Positions 26,113-34,641 of a stretch of DNA of 64,000 nt are shown here, one piece after another. The position numbers and the translations under genes are program-made. The notes under the pieces were generated by a model. It saw only the letters and a list, made by a program, of their open reading frames with translations. It did no database searches and was not told the origin of the DNA. Source of the DNA: Brachybacterium sillae (lineage in GTDB: Bacteria > Actinomycetota > Actinomycetes > Actinomycetales > Dermabacteraceae); the NCBI RefSeq assembly GCF_025028335.1, contig NZ_JAFEUW010000001.1:992001-1056000 (forward strand). The letters are read 5' to 3'. Each line of letters starts with the position of its first letter. Position 1 is the first letter of the stretch.

Positions 26113-26416
26113 CTGGCAGGTCTACGCGAAGGCCGCCGGCCGCACGGCCCGGAAGCAGGCCGCGGCCGGGGCGGCCCACGCCCGCCGTGACGCCGCCGCC
26201 TACGCGGTGGTCGCGGACCGCCACGCCCGTCGTGCGCGGCTCGGTGTCCGCCTGCGCGACGCCGTGCGGGACACCCTTCTCATCGGCGTGTCCCTGCTGA
26301 TCCTGTGGTTCGTCATCACCCGCACCGGGGCCCGCATCCCCGTCACCTGGGTACTCGCCGCGATGCTGGTGCTGGTGGTAGTGCGCATCGGCTACGCCCT
26401 GATGGGCAGACGCTGA
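26105..26416 (+). CDS. Small membrane protein with basic N-terminus, 103 residues
   Basis: Residues 1-50 are a charged, Ala/Arg-rich helix. Two membrane segments follow (about 58-75 and 80-98), with a short basic tail. No family is recognised with confidence. It begins 8 bases inside the preceding small gene, so the two form an operon and may form one complex. It ends 3 bases before the convergent pcrA stop. Confidence 0.65.
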   Translation: MGDWQVYAKAAGRTARKQAAAGAAHARRDAAAYAVVADRHARRARLGVRLRDAVRDTLLIGVSLLILWFVITRTGARIPVTWVLAAMLVLVVVRIGYALMGRR

Positions 26417-26419
26417 GCC

Positions 26420-28810
26420 CTACAGCTTCGTGATCGGCGCGTAGCGCAACAGCAGCCGTTTGCGTCCGGTGGGCTCACGGAACACGATCTCCACCTGGGT
26501 CCTGTCACCCTCGCCCGACACCGCCGCGACGGTGCCCATCCCGAAGGTGTCGTGGGTGACGCGGTCCCCGACCGTGAGGCTCGGCAGATCCGCGGTGCGC
26601 GTGGGCGTGCGGCCCGACCCGAACGACGGACGGGAGATGTCGCGGCGCCCACCCCCGACACCCAGCCCCGTCACCGACGGGCCACGGGCGATGGACCCGG
26701 CGAAAGAGCCCCCATAGCTGGAACCCGCCCGGGCGACATCGAGCACCTGTCCGGGCACCTCGTCGAGGAAGCGACTGGCCGGCATGAACTGCGGGGCGCC
26801 CCAGGCGGCGCGCATCTGGGCGCGCGTGAGGTACAGCTTCTCCCGGGCGCGGGTGATGCCGACGTACGCCAGGCGCCGCTCCTCCTCCAGCTGCTGCGGG
26901 TCCTGCAGGGACCGCTGATGCGGGAAGGTGCCGTCCTCCATCCCGGTGAGGAACACCACCGGGAACTCCAGACCCTTCGCGGTGTGGAGGGTCATGAGGG
27001 TGACGAAGTTGTCCTCCCCCTCCGGCAGCTGATCGGAATCCGCCACCAGGGACACCTTCTCCAGGAAGCGGTCCAGCAGCGGCGCCTCCGGGTCGTCGAC
27101 CTCCGGCAGCGCGGCCTCACCCTCCTCGGCGTACTCACTCGCCGCGGCGGCCTCGGCCTCGACCTGGGCCTCGAACTCGGCGGCCACCGACACCAGCTCC
27201 GCGAGGTTCTCCAGCCGCGACTCGTCCTGCGGGTCGTCGCTGGACTGCAGTTCCGCGGTGTACCCGGAGCGGTCCAGCACCGCCTCCAGCAGCGCCGCCG
27301 GCCCCTCACCGATCCGTTCGCGCAGCTCATCGATCATCTGCACGAAGCTGCGGATCGCCCCCAGGGAGCGGGTGGCGATCCCCGGGGCCTCCTCGGCGCG
27401 GCGCAGGGCCTCGGCGAAACCGATCCGCTCCTGCTCCGCCAGCAGCGCCACGGCGGCCTCGGCGCGGTCACCGATGCCGCGCTTGGGCACGTTGAGGATG
27501 CGCCGCAGGTTGATCTCGTCGTCGCGGTTCTGCAGCACATGCAGGTACGCGATGGCGTCCTTGATCTCCCGCCGCTCGTAGAAGCGGGTGCCGCCGATCA
27601 CCCGGTACGGCAATCCCATCCGCACCAGCTGGTCCTCCAGGGAGCGCGACTGTGCGTTGGTGCGGTAGAACACCGCGATGTCCCCGGTGGAGCGGCCCGC
27701 ATCCACCAGAGCGTCGATCTGTCGGCCGATGTACCGGGCCTCTGCCTGGTCATCGTCGGCCACATACAGGGTGATCGGGTCGCCCTCGCCCGCGGCCGTC
27801 CACAGGGTCTTGTCGCGACGGTGCGGGTTCTCACGGATCACCGCGTTCGCGGCGGTGAGGATGTTCTGGGTGGAGCGGTAGTTCTGCTCCAGCACGATGG
27901 TCCGGGCCGAGGGGAAGTCCTGCTCGAACTCGATGATGTTGCGGATGGTGGCGCCGCGGAAGGCGTAGATCGACTGGTCGGAGTCACCCACCACGGTGAG
28001 GTCCGCGGTCGGGTCGTCTCCGACGAGCTCCCGCACCAGGGCGTACTGGGCGGCGTTGGTGTCCTGGTACTCGTCGACCAGAACGTGCCGGAACCGCCGC
28101 CGGTACGACTCCCGCACCGCCGGGTTCTCCCGCAGCAGCTGCACCGTCAGGCCGATCAGGTCGTCGAAGTCGACGGCGTTCGCCTGCCGCAGCCGCTCCG
28201 TGTACGCCGTGTAGACCGCCGCCAGGGTCTTCTCCCACGGATTGCGGGAGGACTCCGCCGCATCGGCCGTGTCGATCGGATCCACCAGGTCGTTCTTCCA
28301 GGAGGAGATCCGGGCGGCGATCCCGCGGGGCGGGTTCTTCTTCACGTCCAGGCCCTGGTCCTTGGCGATCGAGGTGATCAGGCGCAGGGAGTCGGCGGCG
28401 TCGTAGATGGTGAAGCTGCTGCGCAGTCCCGCGGCCTCGGCCTCCCGCCGCAGGATCCGCACGCAGGCGGAGTGGAAGGTCGACACCCACATCCCGCGGG
28501 CGGCGGGCCCGACGAGCTCCTCGACCCGCTCCCGCATCTCCGCCGCGGCCTTGTTGGTGAAGGTGATGGCGAGGATCTCCCCCGGCAGGGCTTCCCGGGT
28601 GGCCAGCAGATGGGCGATGCGCCGGGTCAGCACCCGCGTCTTGCCCGAACCGGCACCCGCGACGATCAGCAGCGGCGACCCCCGGTGTTCGACCGCCTCC
28701 CGCTGCGGCGGGTTCAGCCCGTCCACCAGGGCGTGCAGATCCGGCCCCGGCGCCGGGCGGGCCACGAGGTCCGCGGGCAGGGGGATGTCATCGAAGAGGT
28801 AGGAGCCCAT
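26420..28810 (-). CDS. pcrA: UvrD/PcrA-type DNA helicase
   Basis: This 796-residue superfamily 1A helicase shows LNPPQREAVEHRGSPLLIVA, the Walker A GAGSGKTRVLTRR (about residues 52-64), TFTNKAAAEMRERV, DEYQDTNAAQY (motif II), GDSDQSIYAFRGA (motif III), EQNYRSTQNIL, TLHTAKGLEFPVVF and GITRAREKLYL. The C-terminal part holds a VGDRVTHDTFGMGTV domain as in PcrA. It works in nucleotide excision repair and removal of proteins from DNA. I start at the ATG at 28810 (MGSYLFDD); TATCCT lies 9 bases upstream and overlaps the longer frame to 28867. It diverges from the flippase-like gene. Confidence 0.95.
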   Translation of the reverse strand: MGSYLFDDIPLPADLVARPAPGPDLHALVDGLNPPQREAVEHRGSPLLIVAGAGSGKTRVLTRRIAHLLATREALPGEILAITFTNKAAAEMRERVEELVGPAARGMWVSTFHSACVRILRREAEAAGLRSSFTIYDAADSLRLITSIAKDQGLDVKKNPPRGIAARISSWKNDLVDPIDTADAAESSRNPWEKTLAAVYTAYTERLRQANAVDFDDLIGLTVQLLRENPAVRESYRRRFRHVLVDEYQDTNAAQYALVRELVGDDPTADLTVVGDSDQSIYAFRGATIRNIIEFEQDFPSARTIVLEQNYRSTQNILTAANAVIRENPHRRDKTLWTAAGEGDPITLYVADDDQAEARYIGRQIDALVDAGRSTGDIAVFYRTNAQSRSLEDQLVRMGLPYRVIGGTRFYERREIKDAIAYLHVLQNRDDEINLRRILNVPKRGIGDRAEAAVALLAEQERIGFAEALRRAEEAPGIATRSLGAIRSFVQMIDELRERIGEGPAALLEAVLDRSGYTAELQSSDDPQDESRLENLAELVSVAAEFEAQVEAEAAAASEYAEEGEAALPEVDDPEAPLLDRFLEKVSLVADSDQLPEGEDNFVTLMTLHTAKGLEFPVVFLTGMEDGTFPHQRSLQDPQQLEEERRLAYVGITRAREKLYLTRAQMRAAWGAPQFMPASRFLDEVPGQVLDVARAGSSYGGSFAGSIARGPSVTGLGVGGGRRDISRPSFGSGRTPTRTADLPSLTVGDRVTHDTFGMGTVAAVSGEGDRTQVEIVFREPTGRKRLLLRYAPITKL

Positions 28811-28853
28811 GTCCGCACCAGGATAGTTCGCGGCCCCGTGGGAGACTCGGCCC

Positions 28854-29864
28854 ATGCCGACCACCACCCCTGAGGACCTGGTCTACGCGCGTCTGACCCG
28901 CCCCCGACGCCCCCCGGTGCTGCGGACGCTGCTGTCCCTGGCACTGGCGGTGCTCCTCATCGGGGTGGTGCTGCCGTGGCTGCTGGACGTGTCCTGGCCG
29001 CAGATCCTGCGCGTCGTGGGGGCGGCCGATCCGCTGCTGGTCGGGGTGATGGTGCTGGTGGGCGCGGGTACCCTGCTGTGCGAGGTGGGGGCGCTGCGCG
29101 CGGCCATGCTGCCACTGCGGGGGGCCGAGGCGCTGCGCCTGGGCACCGCTCTGCAGGCCCTCGCCCTGGCCGTACCCGGGGGCGGCCCGATCGGCATCGC
29201 GGCCCTGCTGGTCGCGGTGCGCCGCCGCGGGGTGAGCGTCGCGGACGCCCTGACGGGAGTCGCGATCCTCAGTCTGATGGACCTGCTGCTCTCATCCCTG
29301 TTGCCCCTGGTGGGGGCCGTCGCCCTGACGATCGCGGATGCCGGGCCACTGTGGCTGCGGCTGGTGCTGGCCGTGAGCGGCGTACTGGGCCTCGGCCTCG
29401 GGGGTGCGGTGCTCGCCCTGCTGCTGCGGCCGGGCTCCCTCGATGGGGTGCTGGCACGTCTGGAGTTCCTGCCGCCGGAGAGCGCGCGGGAGCTGGTACG
29501 CACTCAGCAGTTCCGCAGCCGTCGCCTCCTGGCGGAGCACGGCCTGGCAGTGGCCGGTCTCCCGGTGGCATCGCGGCTGTTGCAGCTTGTGGCCTGGTTC
29601 CTCGCCCTGGCCGCGACCGGGGTCGCCGTCGGTCCGGCCGCCGCGATCGGGGTCTTCGCGCTGGGGCGCTCCCTGGCGCAGCTGCCGCTCACCCCCGGCG
29701 GCACCGGCATCACCGAGGCGGCCTCCGCCGCCGCGCTGTCCACGCTCGGGGTGGATGCGGCCGAGGCCGCCGCCGCGTCCCTGCTGCCGTCGCTCGCCCT
29801 GGTGGTGCTGCCGCTGGTGCTCGGGGCGTTCACCGCGCCGACGCTGCTGCGCCGGGAGCGCTGA
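28854..29864 (+). CDS. Flippase-like membrane protein (LPG synthase membrane-domain family)
   Basis: This 336-residue protein has about eight membrane helices and the late motif PLTPGGTGITEAASAAAL, typical of the lysylphosphatidylglycerol synthetase membrane domain/UPF0104 family. These act on lipid transfer or flipping. No aminoacyl-transferase domain is attached, so it may only move lipids. A GAGACT hexamer is 6 bases before the ATG, suggesting a leaderless transcript. Its last 35 bases overlap the end of the convergent hydrolase gene. Confidence 0.82.
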   Translation: MPTTTPEDLVYARLTRPRRPPVLRTLLSLALAVLLIGVVLPWLLDVSWPQILRVVGAADPLLVGVMVLVGAGTLLCEVGALRAAMLPLRGAEALRLGTALQALALAVPGGGPIGIAALLVAVRRRGVSVADALTGVAILSLMDLLLSSLLPLVGAVALTIADAGPLWLRLVLAVSGVLGLGLGGAVLALLLRPGSLDGVLARLEFLPPESARELVRTQQFRSRRLLAEHGLAVAGLPVASRLLQLVAWFLALAATGVAVGPAAAIGVFALGRSLAQLPLTPGGTGITEAASAAALSTLGVDAAEAAAASLLPSLALVVLPLVLGAFTAPTLLRRER

Positions 29865-30792
29865 GGCCGTCGAGAAACGTCTCCACCCGACGAATCGCTC
29901 GCTCCCGCACCGCCGACTCGGAGAGGAACACGTCGTGCCGGGCCCCGGGGATCGCCTCCACCTGCACCTGCGGTCCCAGCCGCCGAGCGGCCCGCGCGAG
30001 GGTGCGCACGTCCAGCACCGTGTCGGCCCGGCGCATGCCCTCACGGAACCGGGGGCCGAGCAGTGACCGGTCGGAATGGAGCACCAGCGTCGGCAGGGTG
30101 ATCGCCGGGGCGTGACGCAGCAGATGCTGGGCCTCCAGCACGGCACCGAGAGTGCTCAGCGGCAGGGGGTGACCCCGGGCCGGTTTCCACTCCAGATCGA
30201 AATCGTACGTTCCGCCGTAGTCGCGGTGCACCGTCCGGGCGTAATGCGACCATCCCCGCGGCAGGGCGCGCCCCGGCCGGGCCAGCCTCGCCACCGGCCG
30301 GCGGGCCACCCGCCCCAGCCAGGTGGTCAGGTGCATGTCGAGCCACGGTGAGTTCAACACGAGGCCGCGGATGCTCCACGGGTACCGGGCCGCCCAAAGC
30401 GCGGCGACGAGCCCACCCGTGGAATGCGCCACCAGCACCGGTGGCCGGTGTCGGCCGATGACGGTGAGGGCCGCGCCGATCTCGTCGTCGAGGTCCAGCA
30501 GGGAATCGATGGCCGTCGGGGTCTGCCCGGGGCGCAGGCTGCGGCCGTGCTTGCGCAGGTCCAGCGCCCACACGTCATGGCCGCGGGCGGCGAGGCGCTC
30601 CAGCAGTGGACGGTCGAAGACGTAGTCGGACCAGCCGTGGAGCACCAGCACCGGCTCCCCGTCGGCCGGGCCGTCACGATGCACCAGAACAGCGAGGAGC
30701 TCCCCCTCGGCGTCCTGGCCGAGAGGGAGCTCCTGAGCGGTGTACCCGGGCCCGAGGACCTGGTCCTCGGTGGGTTCCGGCGCGGTCGTCAG
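29830..30792 (-). CDS. Alpha/beta hydrolase (lysophospholipase-like), probable CTG start
   Basis: This 320-residue alpha/beta hydrolase has VLVLHGWSDYVFD (oxyanion region), LVAHSTGGLVAALWAARYP with the nucleophile Ser, LPTLVLHSDRS leading to the acid, and IPGARHDVFL with the catalytic His. The first ATG/GTG/TTG in frame is at 30684, but coding continues upstream (VLGPGYTAQELPLG), as in relatives. The frame reaches a CTG at 30792 that overlaps the bldC stop by 4 bases (CTGA), with GGAGG 7 bases ahead at 30804-30800. I take this CTG as the start. It is in an operon with bldC; substrate probably a lipid ester. Confidence 0.82.
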   Translation of the reverse strand: MTTAPEPTEDQVLGPGYTAQELPLGQDAEGELLAVLVHRDGPADGEPVLVLHGWSDYVFDRPLLERLAARGHDVWALDLRKHGRSLRPGQTPTAIDSLLDLDDEIGAALTVIGRHRPPVLVAHSTGGLVAALWAARYPWSIRGLVLNSPWLDMHLTTWLGRVARRPVARLARPGRALPRGWSHYARTVHRDYGGTYDFDLEWKPARGHPLPLSTLGAVLEAQHLLRHAPAITLPTLVLHSDRSLLGPRFREGMRRADTVLDVRTLARAARRLGPQVQVEAIPGARHDVFLSESAVRERAIRRVETFLDGLSAPGAAASAR

Positions 30793-31007
30793 GCGACGTC
30801 CTCCGTCTGGGTCGCTGCACGCAGAAGGTTCTCGACCTCATGGCGGCGGTACCGACGGTGCCCGCCCAGCGTGCGGATGGAGGAGAGCTTGCCGGCCTGC
30901 GCCCAGCGGGTGACGGTCTTCGGATCGACACGGAAGAGCTTCGCGACCTCGGCAGGGGTCAACAGGACATCGAGATCGGTGCGCTGGTGGTCGTCGTGAG
31001 TGGCCAT
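30789..31007 (-). CDS. bldC: BldC-like MerR-type DNA-binding protein
   Basis: This 72-residue protein is a single MerR-like winged helix: LLTPAEVAKLFRVDPKTVTRW, AGKLSSIRTLGGHRRYRRHEV, and nothing more. That matches BldC, the short developmental regulator that binds direct repeats cooperatively. It starts at the ATG at 31007, with GGGAGGA upstream; the frame to 31526 is a long upstream extension without coding character. Order with DUF3073 and purM is as in other actinobacteria. The region upstream holds a 17-bp direct repeat that could be a binding site. Confidence 0.9.
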   Translation of the reverse strand: MATHDDHQRTDLDVLLTPAEVAKLFRVDPKTVTRWAQAGKLSSIRTLGGHRRYRRHEVENLLRAATQTEDVA

Positions 31008-31524
31008 GGCGAGTTCCTCCCGGCGGGGGTGAGACGGGTGTCGATGGACGCGGACGGATTCGAGATGCCCGGAGATCAACGAGCGCCAAGGCAACCGTCG
31101 TTGAGTTCTGCGACGGTCGTCGGCGACCTCCTGACACATGTCCACCATACCACCCCTCATCGGACATGGGGGCCGAAAGTACCGGTTGCCCTGCATTGAC
31201 GCACCGGCAGGGCCGATCTGACACCTGTCCACCAAGCGCGAGGAGCGCTCCCATCCCGTCGACCATCCAGTAACTCTGAATCTCAAACTGAATGTGTCGA
31301 CGGTGAACGCCCACGTCAGACGGGTGCTTCCGTCGAATCCCCCGATTCGGTCATCCGGTGCGAAGAGGGACTCGGTGAGGCGGCCCTCCCCTGTGAGACG
31401 CGCGGTGTGATACGGGCGACGATTCGGGTTCTCCCGCTCGGGAGATGTACCCTGGGGCACCGAGCAGACACAGCCAGACGCGGGCGCGCCCGCCCGGACA
31501 TCCGACACACAGGGGGTCGCATCC
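31008..31524. other. Non-coding 517-base region between bldC and the DUF3073 gene
   Basis: No gene is seen in this stretch, which is less GC-rich than its surroundings in places (31260-31300). It holds a likely bldC -10 (TATGGT on the minus strand, about 31150 to 31145), a 17-bp direct repeat, and a likely -10 TACCCT at 31447-31452 for the DUF3073 gene. Long leaders on one or both sides are therefore expected. Confidence 0.6.
31131..31234. promoter_or_regulatory. 17-bp direct repeat upstream of bldC, possible operator
   Basis: CTGACACATGTCCACCA at 31131-31147 recurs as CTGACACCTGTCCACCA at 31218-31234, one base different, 87 bases apart (about 8 helical turns). One copy touches the likely bldC -10. 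Its partly palindromic core (GACACATGTCC) suits a dimeric regulator; which one is unknown. Confidence 0.5.
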
Positions 31525-31743
31525 ATGGGACGAGGGCGTCAGAAGGCCAAGCAGATCAAGGTGGCGCGCGACCTCAAGTACTACAGCCCGCCCACAGACC
31601 TGTCGGCCCTCCAGCGCGAGCTGCAGTCCAAGTCCGCCCACGACGACACCGAGGACACCGCCGCCGACTGGGCGGCGGACTGGGACGGGGACCACGACTG
31701 GGACGACGAGGACGACTCCTCCTCCTCGCGGCGCCGCCGCTGA
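31525..31743 (+). CDS. DUF3073-family small acidic protein
   Basis: This 72-residue protein starts MGRGRQKAKQIKVARDLKYY, the hallmark of actinobacterial DUF3073. A very acidic Asp/Trp-rich part follows, then a Ser/Arg tail. No function is known for the family. A ribosome site (AGGGGG) precedes the ATG at suitable distance. Its place beside purM and bldC is conserved in many actinobacteria. It ends 9 bases before the convergent purM stop. Confidence 0.9.
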   Translation: MGRGRQKAKQIKVARDLKYYSPPTDLSALQRELQSKSAHDDTEDTAADWAADWDGDHDWDDEDDSSSSRRRR

Positions 31744-31752
31744 CGGCTCAGC

Positions 31753-32874
31753 TCACCACCCGGGGTGCATCCCGGTGAGCAGGACCTCCCCGCCGTCCAC
31801 GCCCTTCGCACCGTGGACCAGCACATCGGTGTCGTTCGTCGGCCGCGCGACCTCACGCTGCACCTCACCGATCACGCGCACCTGCTGACCGCGCGCCTGC
31901 AGCGCCCGCTGCACCGCGTCGGCACCGTCGGCGGAGACGACCGCGACCATGCCGACGCCCATGTTCAGGGTGGTCTCCAGGTCCGTCAGGGGCACCCGGC
32001 CCCACTCCCCCATCAGGCGGAACACCGCTGAGGGTTCCCAAGTGCCGCGGTCCACGCGGGCTCCCAGGCTGGCGGGGATCACACGGGCGAGATTCGCGGC
32101 GAGACCGCCACCGGTGACATGGCTGAGGGCGTGCACGTGCTCACCCTCGGGGCCGTCGAGCACCGCGAGCAGATCCCCCGTGTAGATGCGGGTGGGTTCG
32201 AGCGCCTCCTGCCCGAGGGTGCGGCCGAACTCGGGGATGTCGGCATCCCAGCGGAGTCCCTGCGCGGCGACGACCGCCCGCACCAGCGAATACCCGTTGG
32301 AGTGCAGACCGCTGGAGGCGAGCCCCAGCAGCACGTCGCCCTCGCGCACCCGCTCGGGGCCGAGCAGCCGGTCGGCGTCGACGACACCCACGGCGGCGCC
32401 CGCCACGTCGTACTCCTCGGGGCCCATCAGGCCGGGATGCTCCGCGGTCTCCCCGCCCACCAGGGCGCAGCCCGCGAGGGAGCAGCCCTCGGCGATGCCG
32501 CGCACGATATCGGCGATGCGCTCGGGCACCACGCGACCGCAGGCGATGTAGTCGGTCATCGCCAGCGGACGGGCGCCGACCACCACGATGTCGTCGACGA
32601 CCATGCCCACCAGGTCCTGGCCGATGGTGTCGTGCACGTCCATGGCCTGGGCTACGGCGATCTTGGTGCCGACACCGTCGGTGCTGGAGGCCAGCAGCGG
32701 GCGGCGGTACTCCTTGAGAGCGGAGACGTCGAGCAGCCCGGCGAAGGCACCGACACCGCCGAGCACCTCCGGGCCGTGGGTGGCGGAGACCGCGGCCTTC
32801 ATCAACTCCACGGCGCGGTCACCAGCCTGGGTGTCGACCCCGGCCGCGGCGTAGGTGAGGGGCTGGTCGGTCAT
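31753..32874 (-). CDS. purM: Phosphoribosylformylglycinamidine cyclo-ligase (AIR synthetase)
   Basis: This 373-residue enzyme closes the imidazole ring in purine synthesis using ATP. It shows YAAAGVDTQAGDRAVELMK at the start, LLASSTDGVGTK, the DDIVVVGARPLAMTDYIACG stretch, GGETAEHPG and the C-terminal FNMGVGM-like LNMGVGMVAVV. I start at the ATG at 32874, which overlaps the purF stop by 4 bases. The longer frame to 33135 runs inside purF. It is co-expressed with purF. Confidence 0.96.
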   Translation of the reverse strand: MTDQPLTYAAAGVDTQAGDRAVELMKAAVSATHGPEVLGGVGAFAGLLDVSALKEYRRPLLASSTDGVGTKIAVAQAMDVHDTIGQDLVGMVVDDIVVVGARPLAMTDYIACGRVVPERIADIVRGIAEGCSLAGCALVGGETAEHPGLMGPEEYDVAGAAVGVVDADRLLGPERVREGDVLLGLASSGLHSNGYSLVRAVVAAQGLRWDADIPEFGRTLGQEALEPTRIYTGDLLAVLDGPEGEHVHALSHVTGGGLAANLARVIPASLGARVDRGTWEPSAVFRLMGEWGRVPLTDLETTLNMGVGMVAVVSADGADAVQRALQARGQQVRVIGEVQREVARPTNDTDVLVHGAKGVDGGEVLLTGMHPGW

Positions 32875-34355
32875 GCGGTCTGCTCCTGGGAGGTGCGCTG
32901 CTCCAGCACGGACTTGCCGCGCAGGCTCGGGTCGGGCAGCTCCACCGGGTACTCGCCGGTGAAGCAGGCGGTGCACAGGTCGGCGCGGTCCTGGCCGGTG
33001 GCGGCGATCATGCCCTCCTGGGAGATGTACCCCAGGGAGTCGGCGCCGATGGACCGGGCGATCTCTTCGACGTCCAGGCCGTTGGCGATCAGCTCGGCGC
33101 GGCTGGCGAAGTCGATGCCGTAGTAGCAGGGCCACTGCACCGGCGGCGAGGAGATCCGCACGTGCACCTCGGCGGCACCGGCTTCGCGCAGCATCCGCAC
33201 CACGGCCCGCTGGGTGTTGCCGCGCACGATGGAATCGTCGATCACCACCAGGCGCTTGCCCTCGATGACCTCGCGCAGCGGGTTGAGCTTCAACCGGATG
33301 CCGAGCTGGCGGATGGTCTGGCTGGGCTGGATGAAGGTGCGGCCCACGTAGGCGTTCTTCACCATGCCCTGGCCGTAGGGGATGCCGGAGGCCTGGGCGT
33401 AGCCGATCGCCGCGGGCGTGCCGGACTCGGGGGTGGGGATCACCAGGTCGGCCTCGACGGGATGCTCCTGCGCCAGGCGGCGGCCCATCTCAATCCGGGC
33501 CTCGTTCACACTTCGACCGGAGATGCGGGTGTCCGGGCGGGCCAGGTACACGTACTCGAACACGCAGCCCTTCGGGCGGGGCTCCAGCACCTGCTCGCAG
33601 CGCAGGCCCTGCTCGTCGATGACGACCAGCTCACCGGGGCGCACCTCCCGCACGAAGCTCGCCCCGCAGATATCCAGGGCGGCGGTCTCGGAGGCCACCA
33701 CCCAGCCGCGTTCCAGGCGGCCGAGCACCAGCGGACGGATGCCCTGGGGGTCGCGGGCGGCGTACAGGGCGCGCTCGTCCATCACCGTGAAGCAGTAGGC
33801 CCCCCGCAGCAGCGGCATGACCTCCTTCAGCGCCCGGTCCAGCGGCCCCTCGGTGTCGAGCAGGGCGGTCACCAGTACGGTGTCGGTGGTGTTGCCGCGG
33901 CGCAGCTCACCCTGGCGGGTGTGGCGACCGCCGGTGCGCTCGTCCAGCAGCGCCAGCAGCTCCGCGGTGTTGACGAGGTTGCCGTTGTGGGCGAGGGCCA
34001 CGGTGCCCTCGGGCCGGGGGCCGAGGGTCGGCTGGGCGTTGGACCAGACGGAGCCGCCGGTGGTCGAGTAACGGGCGTGACCGATGGCGATGTGCCCCTG
34101 GAGCGTCTCCAGCGAGGTCTCGTCGAAGACCTGCGAGACGAGCCCCATGTCCTTGTACACGAGGATCTGCTGGCCGTCGCTGGTGGCGATCCCGGCCGAT
34201 TCCTGGCCGCGGTGCTGCAGCGCGTACAGCCCGTAGTAGGTCAGCTTCGCGACGTCCTCACCGGGAGCGAACACCCCGAAGACACCGCAGGCGTCCTGGG
34301 GGCCCTTCTCCCCGGGCAGGAGGTCGTGGGAGAGGGTTCCGTCACCGCGTGCCAC
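32871..34355 (-). CDS. purF: Amidophosphoribosyltransferase
   Basis: This 494-residue enzyme starts purine synthesis by transferring ammonia from glutamine to PRPP. After a propeptide (about 20 residues, ending before DACGVFGVF) the nucleophile Cys is exposed. Glutaminase motifs IGHARYSTTGG and LAHNGNLVN follow. The PRPP-binding motif is VVIDDSIVRGNT (about residues 370-381). Four Cys in the C-terminal half could bind an iron-sulphur cluster as in Bacillus. A CAGAAT hexamer lies 6 bases before the GTG, overlapping the stop of the upstream gene. Confidence 0.96.
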   Translation of the reverse strand: MARGDGTLSHDLLPGEKGPQDACGVFGVFAPGEDVAKLTYYGLYALQHRGQESAGIATSDGQQILVYKDMGLVSQVFDETSLETLQGHIAIGHARYSTTGGSVWSNAQPTLGPRPEGTVALAHNGNLVNTAELLALLDERTGGRHTRQGELRRGNTTDTVLVTALLDTEGPLDRALKEVMPLLRGAYCFTVMDERALYAARDPQGIRPLVLGRLERGWVVASETAALDICGASFVREVRPGELVVIDEQGLRCEQVLEPRPKGCVFEYVYLARPDTRISGRSVNEARIEMGRRLAQEHPVEADLVIPTPESGTPAAIGYAQASGIPYGQGMVKNAYVGRTFIQPSQTIRQLGIRLKLNPLREVIEGKRLVVIDDSIVRGNTQRAVVRMLREAGAAEVHVRISSPPVQWPCYYGIDFASRAELIANGLDVEEIARSIGADSLGYISQEGMIAATGQDRADLCTACFTGEYPVELPDPSLRGKSVLEQRTSQEQTA

Positions 34356-34359
34356 GTGG

Positions 34360-34641
34360 TCATTCTGCCACAGTGCGGTGCTCCCGCTGCATCACCCGTC
34401 GGCGCTCCCGCAGGGCGTCGACCAGCGCGATCACCGCGGCGAGCGGCACCCCGACCAGGAAGGCGGCGGTGACGGCGAAGTACACCACGCCCCCCACCGC
34501 GGTGACACCCGCCAGCAGCGCCACCACCGCCCCGCCGAGGGCGCTCACCAGCAGGGCGATGATCACCGCACCCCCGAGGCTGAGGCGGCGCCCGCGGCGC
34601 ACGTACACGGTTGCAGGTGGGGTCGAGGGGGTGTCGTTCAC
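34360..34641 (-). CDS. Small two-helix membrane protein, 93 residues
   Basis: The product has a short basic N-terminal part (VYVRRGRRLSLGG), two membrane helices (about residues 27-50 and 54-74) and a basic C-terminal tail. No family recognised. The GTG at 34641 overlaps the cutC stop by 4 bases (GTGA) with GGAGAG ahead, so it is the last gene of the purA-cutC operon. Its stop codon overlaps the purF promoter hexamer. The longer frame to 34944 is antisense-free but lies inside cutC. Confidence 0.72.
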   Translation of the reverse strand: MNDTPSTPPATVYVRRGRRLSLGGAVIIALLVSALGGAVVALLAGVTAVGGVVYFAVTAAFLVGVPLAAVIALVDALRERRRVMQREHRTVAE

